This document shows positions 26,026-33,473 of a stretch of 39,637 bases of DNA, in pieces. Positions within the stretch are counted from its first letter, which is position 1, and every line of letters begins with the position of its first letter. Below the pieces are notes generated by a model. The model did not search any database, was not told the origin of the DNA, and saw nothing but the letters and a program-made list of their open reading frames with translations. Made by a program: the position numbers and the translations under genes. The stretch is taken from contig CAKTEE010000017.1 in the NCBI GenBank assembly GCA_934546985.1, positions 1 through 39,637 on the forward strand, written 5' to 3'. The DNA comes from an uncultured Eubacteriales bacterium (GTDB lineage Bacteria; Bacillota; Clostridia; Oscillospirales; Acutalibacteraceae).

Positions 26026-26763
26026 CTAAACGCCGCCGAAACGTCGGCTGCGCTTTACATAATCAGCGATCGCCTGATCTAAATGCTTCTCTGAAAAATC
26101 CGGCCATAATACATCAGAAAACCAAAATTCTGCATATGCCGCCTGCCAAATTAAAAAATTAGATAACCGATATTCCCCGCTCGGACGAATAATTAAATCT
26201 GGATCCGGCTGTCCGCTGGTATACAACAACCTACTGATAGTTTCCTCCGTTATATCCTCTGCACTCATCCTTTTTAAAGCAACATATTCAGAAAGGCACC
26301 GGGCCGCATGCACCAATTCATCTCTTCCCCCGTAATTAACAGCAATATTCAATACCATTCCGGTTGCATCTGAAGAATTGAATTCAGCGTCCTCCATAAG
26401 AGCAATAATATCATCCGCAAGCATACTCCTATCACCGATAAAATGAACCTTTATATTCTCGTCTTTATAATTTCCTGCATCTTTTAAATAATCTCTAAGC
26501 AAATTCATAATGGCCTCTACTTCATCGGCCGGACGTTTCCAATTCTCCGTAGAGAACGCGTAAGCCGTCATATACGAAATACCAATTTTATTTGCATAAC
26601 GAGCAATTTTTCGAAAAGAATTAGCGCCCGCGGAGTGTCCTGCCTTACGTGGTAAGCCGCGTTTTTTTGCCCATCTTCCATTACCATCCATAATAATCGC
26701 AATATGCTTCGGCAACAACTCTGCAGGTATTTCCCGTCCCTGATTTTTTGAAAATAAAGCCAT
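26026..26763 (-). CDS. uppS: Undecaprenyl diphosphate synthase
   Basis: cis-Prenyltransferase that builds the C55 carrier lipid from farnesyl diphosphate and IPP. The 245-aa protein has the catalytic P-loop HIAIIMDGNGRWAKKRG (D26), GHSAGAN, TAYAFSTENWKRP and the C-terminal DLIIRPSGEYRLSNFLIWQ with SDVLWPDF. The ATG at 26763 has GGGGGA 4 nt upstream; an ATG 18 bp earlier is less well placed. It lies 19 bp before cdsA. Confidence 0.96.
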   Translation of the reverse strand: MALFSKNQGREIPAELLPKHIAIIMDGNGRWAKKRGLPRKAGHSAGANSFRKIARYANKIGISYMTAYAFSTENWKRPADEVEAIMNLLRDYLKDAGNYKDENIKVHFIGDRSMLADDIIALMEDAEFNSSDATGMVLNIAVNYGGRDELVHAARCLSEYVALKRMSAEDITEETISRLLYTSGQPDPDLIIRPSGEYRLSNFLIWQAAYAEFWFSDVLWPDFSEKHLDQAIADYVKRSRRFGGV

Positions 26764-26802
26764 AATGTCCCCCAGAATCAAATATTCTCATTAACACAGG
26801 AA

Positions 26803-26822
26803 AGCCCCTCACAGGAGGGGCT
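26803..26822 (-). terminator. Short GC-rich hairpin between frr and uppS
   Basis: Arms AGCCCCTC and GAGGGGCT (8 bp) around a 4-nt loop. Only three T's follow on the minus strand, so it is at best a partial terminator or a processing site within the operon. Confidence 0.5.
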
Positions 26823-26828
26823 GAAGAT

Positions 26829-27383
26829 TTAGATTTCCATAATTTCCTTTTCTTTGCCATCCGTCATAGTTTCAATTTCTTTTACAAATTTATCCGTAAT
26901 ATCCTGAAGTTTCTTTTCACCGTTTTTCAAATCATCTTCTGTGATTTCATTCGACTTTTTCTTTGCTTTCAGTTTATCAATACCATCACGGCGAATAGAA
27001 CGTACTGCTACTTTGGCATCTTCCCCCATTTTGGCAATATCCCTTGTCAGTTCACGGCGACGTTCTTCTGTAAGGGGCGGAAATGTTAAACGAATAACAC
27101 GACCGTCATTGTTTGGGTTAATGCCGATATCAGATTTTTGAATTGCCTTTTCTACAGCTTTCAGAACGGAACCATCCCAAGGCTGAATAACAAGAGTACG
27201 CGCCTCGGAAACCGAAATTGCCGCCAAAGCATTGATTGCTGTAGGAGTTCCATAATAATCAACCATAATTTTATCAAGAACATTTGGATTGGCGCGGCCA
27301 GCACGGATAGAAGTAAATTCATGGTCTAATGCCTTTAAGGTTTTGCCCATTTTTTCTTCTACAAAATTAAAAATTTCTTTCAT
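26829..27383 (-). CDS. frr: Ribosome recycling factor
   Basis: Splits the post-termination ribosome together with EF-G. The 184-aa protein has the normal length and the family features SIRAGRANPNVLDKI, VDYYGTPTAINALA, the GINPNNDGRVIRLTFPPLTEERR stretch, and a helical C-terminal region. AAGGAG lies 7 nt before ATG. It sits 24 bp downstream of pyrH, as in most Firmicutes. Confidence 0.97.
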   Translation of the reverse strand: MKEIFNFVEEKMGKTLKALDHEFTSIRAGRANPNVLDKIMVDYYGTPTAINALAAISVSEARTLVIQPWDGSVLKAVEKAIQKSDIGINPNNDGRVIRLTFPPLTEERRRELTRDIAKMGEDAKVAVRSIRRDGIDKLKAKKKSNEITEDDLKNGEKKLQDITDKFVKEIETMTDGKEKEIMEI

Positions 27384-27407
27384 AAATAATTCTCCTTCTG
27401 GAATAAG

Positions 27408-28112
27408 TTATTTTACAAGTGTACCTATTTTTTTGCCCTGTACGGCAGAAACAATATTCATAGGTTCCGCCAAATCAAATACCAAAATTGGAATATTATT
27501 ATCCATACACAAAGACGCTGCTGTACTGTCCATAACAGCAAGCCCCTTATTCAGCACATCAAGATATGTCAAATCATCATATTTGACTGCATCCGGATTC
27601 TTTTTCGGGTCACTGTCATAAACCCCGTCAACATTTGTAGCTTTCAGAATAATATCCGCATCAATTTCAGCTGCACGAAGCGCCGCAGCAGTATCCGTTG
27701 AAAAAAATGGATTTCCTGTTCCACAGCCAAAAACAACAATTCGACCTTTTTCTAAGTGGCGTACAGCACGGTTACGAATATACGGTTCTGCAATTTGCCG
27801 CATATCAATCGCAGTCTGTACACGTACTGGAACACCAAGCTGGTCAAAAGCATCGCCTATTGCTAACGCATTCATAGCTGTTGCAAGCATTCCGATATGG
27901 TCGGCACGCGTCCGGTCCATATTTCCGCTTGTTCTTCCACGCCAGAAATTTCCCCCGCCAACTACAATACCTACCTGTACGCCTAACTCTGTACACGCCT
28001 TAATTGCCGTACAAATTTCTTCGACCTTCGCCGTATCAATACCATGTCCTTTTCCAGCGGCTAATGCCTCCCCGCTGAGTTTAATCAAAATCCTCTTATA
28101 TACAGGCTGCAA
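27408..28112 (-). CDS. pyrH: UMP kinase
   Basis: Bacterial-type UMP kinase (amino acid kinase fold, hexameric) that makes UDP for nucleic acids and wall sugars. It has RILIKLSGEALAAG, VVGGGNFWRG, RADHIGMLATAMNALA, FGCGTGNPFFSTDTAAALRA and KATNVDGVYDSDP. I prefer the TTG at 28112 (234 aa), 6 nt after GAGGTG; the in-frame GTG at 28121 is part of that site. First gene of the operon. Confidence 0.95.
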   Translation of the reverse strand: MQPVYKRILIKLSGEALAAGKGHGIDTAKVEEICTAIKACTELGVQVGIVVGGGNFWRGRTSGNMDRTRADHIGMLATAMNALAIGDAFDQLGVPVRVQTAIDMRQIAEPYIRNRAVRHLEKGRIVVFGCGTGNPFFSTDTAAALRAAEIDADIILKATNVDGVYDSDPKKNPDAVKYDDLTYLDVLNKGLAVMDSTAASLCMDNNIPILVFDLAEPMNIVSAVQGKKIGTLVK

Positions 28113-28140
28113 ATCAGACACCTCATTTGTTTTTAAGAAT

Positions 28141-28169
28141 ATTTTACTTCATTAACACAATTATGTAAA
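28141..28169 (-). promoter_or_regulatory. Promoter of the pyrH-polC operon
   Basis: TTTACA (28164-28169) and TAAAAT (28141-28146) with a 17-bp spacer on the minus strand, placing the transcript start about 20 nt before pyrH. A second, weaker promoter-like pair lies farther upstream. Confidence 0.65.
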
Positions 28170-28417
28170 GACCGAAACTGGAATTATATAAATTTTCTGC
28201 CAATAATTATTTTTTTATTAAGATAACATAATCAACAAAATTTTCACACAAAAATAAATAATATTTTTTATCGTAAATACTCCACGGCAACACGGAATAT
28301 TCATTAGACGAAAAAAACATGGAATCTTAGTCGCTATGCAATTTTCCTCTGCTTTATATAGGCGTAGGAATAACTTTTATATCTTTCATTGACCTTTTGT
28401 ATAGTTTTTCTTTATAT
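28170..28417. other. AT-rich intergenic stretch, no gene seen
   Basis: The 393-bp space between pyrH and the chitinase gene holds the pyrH promoter and the chitinase terminator. The remaining ~250 bp are AT-rich. They include a rightward TTGACC/TTATAT pair (28389-28417) leading straight into the terminator, which I do not believe drives a gene. Confidence 0.5.
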
Positions 28418-28467
28418 AAAAACGCCTTCTGCTATAGTTCTCATTCTACAGCAAAAGGCGCTTTTTA
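28418..28467. terminator. Terminator of the chitinase gene
   Basis: An A-run, a GC-rich stem (ACGCCTTCTGCT against AGCAAAAGGCGC, small mismatches) with a loop of about 14 nt, and a T-run. T's follow on both strands; on the minus strand it ends the GH18 gene. Confidence 0.85.
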
Positions 28468-28514
28468 TTATTCGCTTTTCAATGTTTTATTTTTTCTGCA
28501 CTCAAAAATATTTT

Positions 28515-30152
28515 CTATACACTGAATTTATAAGTTTTGGATACCATTGTTCCGGCGCTATCCTTACAGTAAGAAATTAACATGTAAATTCCTTTTGCCT
28601 GCGGCTGATAACTAAAGGATGAGGATGCTGTATTCACCGCTTGATATGCTAACTTGCCATCCCTATAAAGATAAAATGTATAGAAATTCGTTCCTGTTCC
28701 TCCGGTAACTACAGCGTTAAATGTTATTTTTGAACCAACTGCCGGAGAGCCAGATACATTTAAATCAGTAAAAGCGAGAGGGGTTACTACTTTTTCTTTA
28801 ACCGTTATAAGCGCTGAGGTTTTGGAAACTACTGCATTCTTTCCATCCTTCACGGTTGCTTTTACGGTGTAATCCCCTGCTTTGGAAAGCACTGCTGTAT
28901 ATGCAGAAGATGAACTATATACCTTTGTATCAATTATAGCGCCGTTTTTCATAAGCTCAAACTGATAGGATAATGCGCCATAACCGCCCGAAGCAGAAGC
29001 AGTCCAGGTAACGGAAGTATCGGTATCCACTGTGCCGGTTTTATCCGCCGTTACAGATGTTAAAGAAAGCGGCGTATTATCATCATATTTTCTCTCACCG
29101 ATAACAGAGCGCATCCCATTAACAAAACCGCTGTTATTTTCTTTTTCATCCCAGTTGGTAGACCATGTCATAATACCACGGAAATCCGGATATTTCTCAA
29201 TCAATGTTTTTAACGCACTTTGATATTCAGAGATTGCCAATGTACCAGACCCTGCTGCTGAACGAGACGCCGGAACGCCAAAAGCTACCTGATCAGGACG
29301 AAGTCCCGGAAAATCTCCCTTTGGGGTTGGAAAACCATTGATAAGCATTTCGGAAAGCTTTACTAAGCTGTCTGCACTATAACCGGTAATACGGCCGCCG
29401 TCAGCAAGCCAGTAATCAATATTATTATTATAATACTGCGGATGAATAAATGTAAGAATATCACGGCAGTTATTCAAAAGCGGCAAATATGCCCCCCACG
29501 GACTACCCCATGCATTCATGCCTCCCTGCACATAAGGATGCTCCGGCGCCATTGTAATCATAAAATCAGAACCAAATTCTTCTACCAATTTATGCAAAAC
29601 ATAATTCAGGTTTTTCTGAATCGGCGACGCACAGGTTTCCACAGAGTCACTGCCTGTAATAGTGATACTAGACCCCTCCAAGTCAACATCAAAACCGTCA
29701 AAACCATATTCTTTGATAACGTTGATTGCAGTTGTCAGGAAATTATCGCGCTGTGCATCGTTACCCAGTTCAATATGACCATTCTGCCCGCCAAGGGAAA
29801 CCATAACCTTAACACCGCGTGCCTGAAGCTTTTTTACGTCAGCAATAAATGCGGCTTTACGGGCTGCCAAATCGCCTGAATAGACCTCGGAATCCGGCTC
29901 AAATTCAGCGGTACAGTAATCCCTGCCGGTAGTCATAAAGGATGCAATAACTACATCCCAATTCGGATTTACGTCGCCAAGCTTTGTTACCGTAGATCCG
30001 TTATTAAAATTGTGCCAGTAACCTACAATTACATTAACCGGCAGTTTTGAACCTTCCGCGCTCGCTGTAGAAACCGGCGATAATGCCATACACGACAGTA
30101 ACATTACAGCAGACAACACTACCGCAAGCGCTTTGCGTCTTATTTTTTTCAA
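28515..30152 (-). CDS. Secreted GH18 chitinase-like glycosidase
   Basis: A 545-aa secreted enzyme. A signal peptide occupies residues 1-32, with likely cleavage after ASA; a cysteine at 21 makes lipoprotein processing a weak alternative. The GH18 barrel spans about 36-340 and has the SLGGQNG motif (109-115) and an intact catalytic DGFDVDLE (D152, D155, D157, E159), so it should cleave chitin or related GlcNAc polymers. Two repeated ~85-aa immunoglobulin-like modules follow (about 360-452 and 456-545), both with a YxFxLxxxG pattern, possibly for binding wall or substrate. Translation starts at TTG, 8 nt after AAGGAGG. It is monocistronic, with its own promoter and terminator. Confidence 0.92.
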   Translation of the reverse strand: MKKIRRKALAVVLSAVMLLSCMALSPVSTASAEGSKLPVNVIVGYWHNFNNGSTVTKLGDVNPNWDVVIASFMTTGRDYCTAEFEPDSEVYSGDLAARKAAFIADVKKLQARGVKVMVSLGGQNGHIELGNDAQRDNFLTTAINVIKEYGFDGFDVDLEGSSITITGSDSVETCASPIQKNLNYVLHKLVEEFGSDFMITMAPEHPYVQGGMNAWGSPWGAYLPLLNNCRDILTFIHPQYYNNNIDYWLADGGRITGYSADSLVKLSEMLINGFPTPKGDFPGLRPDQVAFGVPASRSAAGSGTLAISEYQSALKTLIEKYPDFRGIMTWSTNWDEKENNSGFVNGMRSVIGERKYDDNTPLSLTSVTADKTGTVDTDTSVTWTASASGGYGALSYQFELMKNGAIIDTKVYSSSSAYTAVLSKAGDYTVKATVKDGKNAVVSKTSALITVKEKVVTPLAFTDLNVSGSPAVGSKITFNAVVTGGTGTNFYTFYLYRDGKLAYQAVNTASSSFSYQPQAKGIYMLISYCKDSAGTMVSKTYKFSV

Positions 30153-30230
30153 AAAAAGCCCTCCTTAAACAAGGTTTTATTTCCTTCTCGAACAAAAAGC
30201 AGGAAATAATTCGATTATTTATCCAAAATA

Positions 30231-30259
30231 ATTTTATCATTCCCCGAAAAGATTTTCAA
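30231..30259 (-). promoter_or_regulatory. Promoter of the chitinase gene
   Basis: TTGAAA (30254-30259) and TAAAAT (30231-30236) with a 17-bp spacer on the minus strand, about 80 bp before the TTG start. Confidence 0.65.
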
Positions 30260-30337
30260 TAAATTACAAGAAAACGCAAATTTTAGACAAAAAATGCCAA
30301 AAAGCTACGCCTGAAAATCCACACATATTTTTTGCAA

Positions 30338-30354
30338 AATCGGCGATGCCGATT
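30338..30354. repeat. Small perfect palindrome
   Basis: AATCGGC-GAT-GCCGATT between the divergent chitinase and tRNA-Ala promoters. It could be an operator or a weak hairpin; nothing decides between these. Confidence 0.4.
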
Positions 30355-30388
30355 CGATTTTCAACCTCCATCCGCATTAAAAATCCCC

Positions 30389-30416
30389 TTGACTTTTTGG
30401 GAACATTATGTAATAA
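30389..30416 (+). promoter_or_regulatory. Promoter of tRNA-Ala
   Basis: TTGACT (30389-30394) and TAATAA (30411-30416) with a 16-bp spacer, about 32 bp before the tRNA 5' end. Confidence 0.6.
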
Positions 30417-30448
30417 TATACTGGCAGTTATAGAGATTGGTTCTTTAT

Positions 30449-30524
30449 GGGGGCGTAGCTCAGCTGGGAGAGCGTACGGTTCGCATCCGTAAGGTCGAGA
30501 GTTCGATCCTCTTCGTCTCCACCA
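30449..30524 (+). tRNA. tRNA-Ala (anticodon CGC)
   Basis: A 76-nt cloverleaf: acceptor GGGGGCG/CGTCTCC with the alanine identity pair G3-U70, D stem GCTC/GAGC, anticodon stem TACGG/CCGTA around TTCGCAT (anticodon CGC, reading GCG), T stem GAGAG/CTCTT and an encoded CCA. Confidence 0.95.
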
Positions 30525-30526
30525 CG

Positions 30527-30562
30527 TCGCCGCAAGCGATAGCAGCTTGCGGCGATTTTTTT
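30527..30562 (+). terminator. tRNA-Ala terminator
   Basis: An 11-bp perfect stem (30527-30537 with 30545-30555), a 7-nt loop and seven T's, starting 3 nt after the CCA end. Confidence 0.95.
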
Positions 30563-30676
30563 ACAAAAGTCATCGGTGCGCTCATTCTGTTGCGTCTCCT
30601 TTTCCGAAAAAGGTCACTCTGCGTCTTTGTTGCCTACTTGCTTGTAAACGCGTTCGCGACACCTTTTTAGAGACAC

Positions 30677-30704
30677 GAGGGTTCAAATCTCCCCTCCGAA
30701 ATCA
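30677..30704 (+). pseudogene. tRNA-like 3' fragment
   Basis: GAGGG-TTCAAAT-CTCCC resembles a T arm (one mismatch and one G-U pair). It is followed by 7 nt in acceptor position and ATCA where a tRNA has NCCA. No matching 5' half is seen upstream. The ~290-bp gap 30525-30816 otherwise holds the tRNA-Ala terminator and a palindrome at its end; no coding gene is evident. Confidence 0.4.
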
Positions 30705-30787
30705 CAAAATATCTTTTTCAAGTTCCTTACACAGATCTGAGGCACACATAACAACATACCTCAAACTTTCTTTATATGCAACATAAT

Positions 30788-30823
30788 AACCCATATTTTA
30801 AGAAACTTCTTAAAATATGGGTT
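30788..30823. repeat. 17-bp palindrome at the DUF2809 start
   Basis: Arms 30788-30804 and 30807-30823 are perfectly complementary around 2 nt. No T-run follows. The first ATG of the DUF2809 frame (30817) lies inside the right arm, so either the true start is downstream or the hairpin affects translation. Confidence 0.7.
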
Positions 30824-31323
30824 TATCCTTTAAAACTGTTCGTCCAATCAATACTGGCCCAAAACAGAATAAATATTATGGAAAAAGTAGGTGTATTATT
30901 ATAGATATTTTAAAAAGACACCATATAAAAAAACGAATTACATATTTTATTCTATTTTCCATCTTTGTTGTAATTGAAGTGCTGATTGCACTGTTTGTTC
31001 ATGATAAACTGATCCGACCATATATCGGTGATGTGATTGTTGTTTGGGTTATGTATTGTTTTGCACGTATCTTCATCCCCAACCGTATAAAGTTACTCCC
31101 GCTCTATTTGTTTTTGTTTTCAGCCGCAGTAGAAATTGCACAATATTTTAACTATGTCTCATTACTTGGACTGGAAAACAATAAATTTTTCCGCATCCTG
31201 CTTGGAACCTCTTTTTCTTTCGCCGATCTCCTTTGCTATGCAGTAGGAAGTGCGGTTTGCTTCATTGCAGAATACTTTTTACATCACTGTAAACACACCA
31301 AAAATATGCAGCCACTAAAATAA
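30817..31323 (+). CDS. DUF2809 membrane protein
   Basis: A 168-aa protein with four hydrophobic segments and the DUF2809 pattern: VHDKLIRPYIGDVIVVWVMY in the first half and FSAAVEIAQYF, then GTSFSFADLLCYAVGSAVCF near the end. Function unknown; the acidic and polar residues inside the membrane part are typical of the family. The N-terminus is doubtful: the ATG at 30817 has no ribosome site and lies in a palindrome. The first ~25 residues look non-homologous, and a weak AGGTG site precedes a run of ATT codons near 30895, so a non-canonical start is possible. Confidence 0.78.
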   Translation: MGLSFKTVRPINTGPKQNKYYGKSRCIIIDILKRHHIKKRITYFILFSIFVVIEVLIALFVHDKLIRPYIGDVIVVWVMYCFARIFIPNRIKLLPLYLFLFSAAVEIAQYFNYVSLLGLENNKFFRILLGTSFSFADLLCYAVGSAVCFIAEYFLHHCKHTKNMQPLK

Positions 31324-31385
31324 TAAAATTTTATGCTTATGCATGGTCGTCTATAATTTTAAATATAGATAGGAGTTACGCTATT

Positions 31386-32513
31386 ATGAATGAAAAAGAA
31401 ATTTCTGAAATCCGGCGCCGTTTTCGATCAGATAAAAGTAATATCTCACGTATACGCGGTTGTTATGTGAATGAAAACAAAGAAATCGTTTCTGAATTTA
31501 ATCAATCACTCAGCATTATGTCCCAAGATGAATCAGAAGGAATGCTTGCAATTTTAAAGAAGACGCTTTCCGGAACTATTGGCAAAAATCTGATTGATAT
31601 AGAATTTTCCACACAACAGGTAATTGAAGCAGAAGAACATAAACTGCTCATGGATCTGAAAAATTCTTCTTTAGAAGATAATAACGCTGTCTCAGAATTT
31701 TATACACAAGTTATTCAATCTGTCAGTTTTGAATCCAGCTATCTGATTCTTTTATCCTGCGATAAATATGACGTTTTTTCCTACACAAAAGACGGCGGCA
31801 GAGATGAGGATTCTTCTACTGTTTTTACATATATTTTATGCAGCATTTGTCCTGTAAAAATGACTAAACCTGCTCTCAGTTATTTTGCCTACGAAAATAC
31901 TTTTCACAACATCTCTGCAAATTCTGTTGTGGGCTCTCCTGAACTCGGGTTTATGTTTCCTGCTTTTGATGACCGTGCCGCCAACATCTACAATGCGCTT
32001 TATTATACACGCGACGCTTCTCAAAGCCACAGCGAATTTGTAGATAATATTTTTAAAAGTGAAATCCCCATGCCTGCTGATATACAAAAGGAAACGTTTC
32101 AAACAATACTCGGTGATTCTATTTCAGAAGAATGCAACTATGAAGTGGTTCAGGCAGTGCATGATCAAATTTATGAAATGATTGAAGAACACAAAGCAAA
32201 CAAAGAAGAAAAACCCCTGATGATATCAAAAAATACTGTCAAAAAAGTATTGCAGTCGTGCGGTGTTGACGAAACCCGTGTTACTGCATTTGAAGAAAAA
32301 TATGACACTGCTTTTGGAACAGGTACGGAAATCCGTCCACAAAACATTGTTGACACTAAACAGTTTGAACTGCGTACTGCTGACGTAACGATCAAAGTCA
32401 ATCCCGAACGCAGTGATTTGATTAAAACACAAATCATTAACGGAACAAAATACATTCTCATCCGTGCAGATGAAAATGTTGAAGTTAACGGTGTAAACAT
32501 ACATATATCATAA
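31386..32513 (+). CDS. DUF4317 family protein
   Basis: A 375-aa soluble protein that matches the DUF4317 family, common in gut Clostridia and of unknown function. Recognisable parts are MNEKEISEIRRRFRSDKSNI at the start, IRGCYVNENKEIVSEF, the central SSYLILLSCDKYDVFSYTKDG, and FMFPAFDDRAANIYNALYYT. The C-terminal 50 residues (FELRTADVTIKVNPERSDLI onwards) form a small conserved module. AGGAG lies 10 nt before ATG. No clear terminator follows. Confidence 0.85.
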   Translation: MNEKEISEIRRRFRSDKSNISRIRGCYVNENKEIVSEFNQSLSIMSQDESEGMLAILKKTLSGTIGKNLIDIEFSTQQVIEAEEHKLLMDLKNSSLEDNNAVSEFYTQVIQSVSFESSYLILLSCDKYDVFSYTKDGGRDEDSSTVFTYILCSICPVKMTKPALSYFAYENTFHNISANSVVGSPELGFMFPAFDDRAANIYNALYYTRDASQSHSEFVDNIFKSEIPMPADIQKETFQTILGDSISEECNYEVVQAVHDQIYEMIEEHKANKEEKPLMISKNTVKKVLQSCGVDETRVTAFEEKYDTAFGTGTEIRPQNIVDTKQFELRTADVTIKVNPERSDLIKTQIINGTKYILIRADENVEVNGVNIHIS

Positions 32514-32557
32514 TAAGATTACACTGAAATGAATCATTTTGCCAAAGGATGCCAGAT

Positions 32558-32626
32558 ATGAAAATGGTAAAACACCATATTAATTTACATAGAGAACTTG
32601 CAGACAAATATGGCGCGGAAAGCTAA
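32558..32626 (+). pseudogene. Short N-terminal gene remnant, plus strand
   Basis: An AAAGGA site 8 nt before an ATG opens a 22-codon frame, MKMVKHHINLHRELADKYGAE plus one serine, and then a stop. It looks like the first residues of a real protein and is reminiscent of the N-terminus of the small TIGR04076 family. See the minus-strand fragment that follows. It could instead be a leader peptide. Confidence 0.35.
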
Positions 32627-32786
32627 CTGCTTGCCCTATCATATTAAGAACAAAAACATATTGATAAACGGCTTTCCATGTTTCATCACAAAAACCATCG
32701 GGTTTCGTATAATTGGCATAAAAACTCGTCTTTCCTTCTATAGTGCCTGGAATTGTTTTTGCCCGAAAAAATACGCTAATATAATT
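32580..32786 (-). pseudogene. Broken gene fragment, minus strand (TIGR04076-like)
   Basis: A 68-codon open stretch without a start codon. Its central part, TSFYANYTKPDGFCDETW followed by KAVYQYVFVLN, reads like real protein and, from memory, resembles the conserved C-terminal half of TIGR04076 proteins (a KPEGFC..AW..IY.YV.AL pattern). Upstream it runs into a stop. With the plus-strand remnant it suggests a gene broken by internal inversion or decay. The 340-bp gap 32514-32853 holds nothing else I can support except a possible promoter at 32757. Confidence 0.45.
32757..32785 (+). promoter_or_regulatory. Possible promoter of the cysteine hydrolase gene
   Basis: A perfect TATAAT (32780-32785) with a weak TTTTGC -35 box (32757-32762) 17 bp upstream, about 70 bp before the hydrolase start. 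Confidence 0.4.
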
Positions 32787-32853
32787 TTAAAACCTTTTAT
32801 TCCATAATTAAGAACTCGCCTGTCCCTGTACAAAATCTATTGGAGGGGTAATT

Positions 32854-33378
32854 TTGAGAAAACTATTGCTTGTTATCGATATGCAGAATGATTTTATCAG
32901 CGGCAGTCTGGGCACTGATGCTGCACGGAAAATTGTGCCTAAGGTAAAAGAAAAAATTGAACAGTACAGGCAAAATGGAGATACAGTCATTTTTACCAGA
33001 GACACGCATGATGATAACTATTTACAAACGCAGGAAGGGCGTAATTTACCTATTAATCATTGCATCAAAGGTACATTCGGTCACAACATCTCTGCAGAAC
33101 TGAATACTGAGGGATGGGAAATTATTGATAAACCGACATTCGGCTGTTTAGCATTGGCGAAACATATCGCTGAAAATCAAAATCAGTGGAGTGAAATAGA
33201 GCTTTGCGGTTTGTGCACAGACATTTGTGTTGTATCTAATGCCCTTATTTTAAAAGCACAGCTGCCGGAAACCAAAATTACGGTGGATGCTGAATGCTGC
33301 GCCGGCGTAACACCGAAAAGCCATACAGCCGCACTGCTCACCATGAAAATGTGTCAAATAAATGTAAAAGAAAAGTAA
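32854..33378 (+). CDS. Nicotinamidase-like cysteine hydrolase
   Basis: A 174-aa isochorismatase-superfamily hydrolase. The catalytic triad is D9 (VIDMQNDF), K93 (DKPTFGC) and C125 (LCTDICVVSN). The metal site of nicotinamidases appears as D50, H52 and H69, which argues for nicotinamide or a similar amide as substrate, feeding NAD salvage; the exact substrate is not certain. Translation starts at TTG, 5 nt after GGAGGGG. It is followed after 95 bp by an RlaP-type nucleotidyltransferase gene on the same strand. Confidence 0.88.
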   Translation: MRKLLLVIDMQNDFISGSLGTDAARKIVPKVKEKIEQYRQNGDTVIFTRDTHDDNYLQTQEGRNLPINHCIKGTFGHNISAELNTEGWEIIDKPTFGCLALAKHIAENQNQWSEIELCGLCTDICVVSNALILKAQLPETKITVDAECCAGVTPKSHTAALLTMKMCQINVKEK

Positions 33379-33473
33379 AATTTTATTCCGTACTTCTATG
33401 AATAAATCAGAAAGCAGTAATACAATCATATATCGTATGCAAATTCAAAGATTTTTGAAAAAGGAGGATTGTT

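Noticed and set aside
28389..28417. Rightward promoter-like TTGACC/TTATAT before the hairpin at 28418
   Set aside because: It would transcribe only into a terminator; a small RNA cannot be excluded, but nothing supports one.
30437..30786. Plus-strand open frames across tRNA-Ala
   Set aside because: Typical false translation of a tRNA gene (GGVAQLGERTV pattern).
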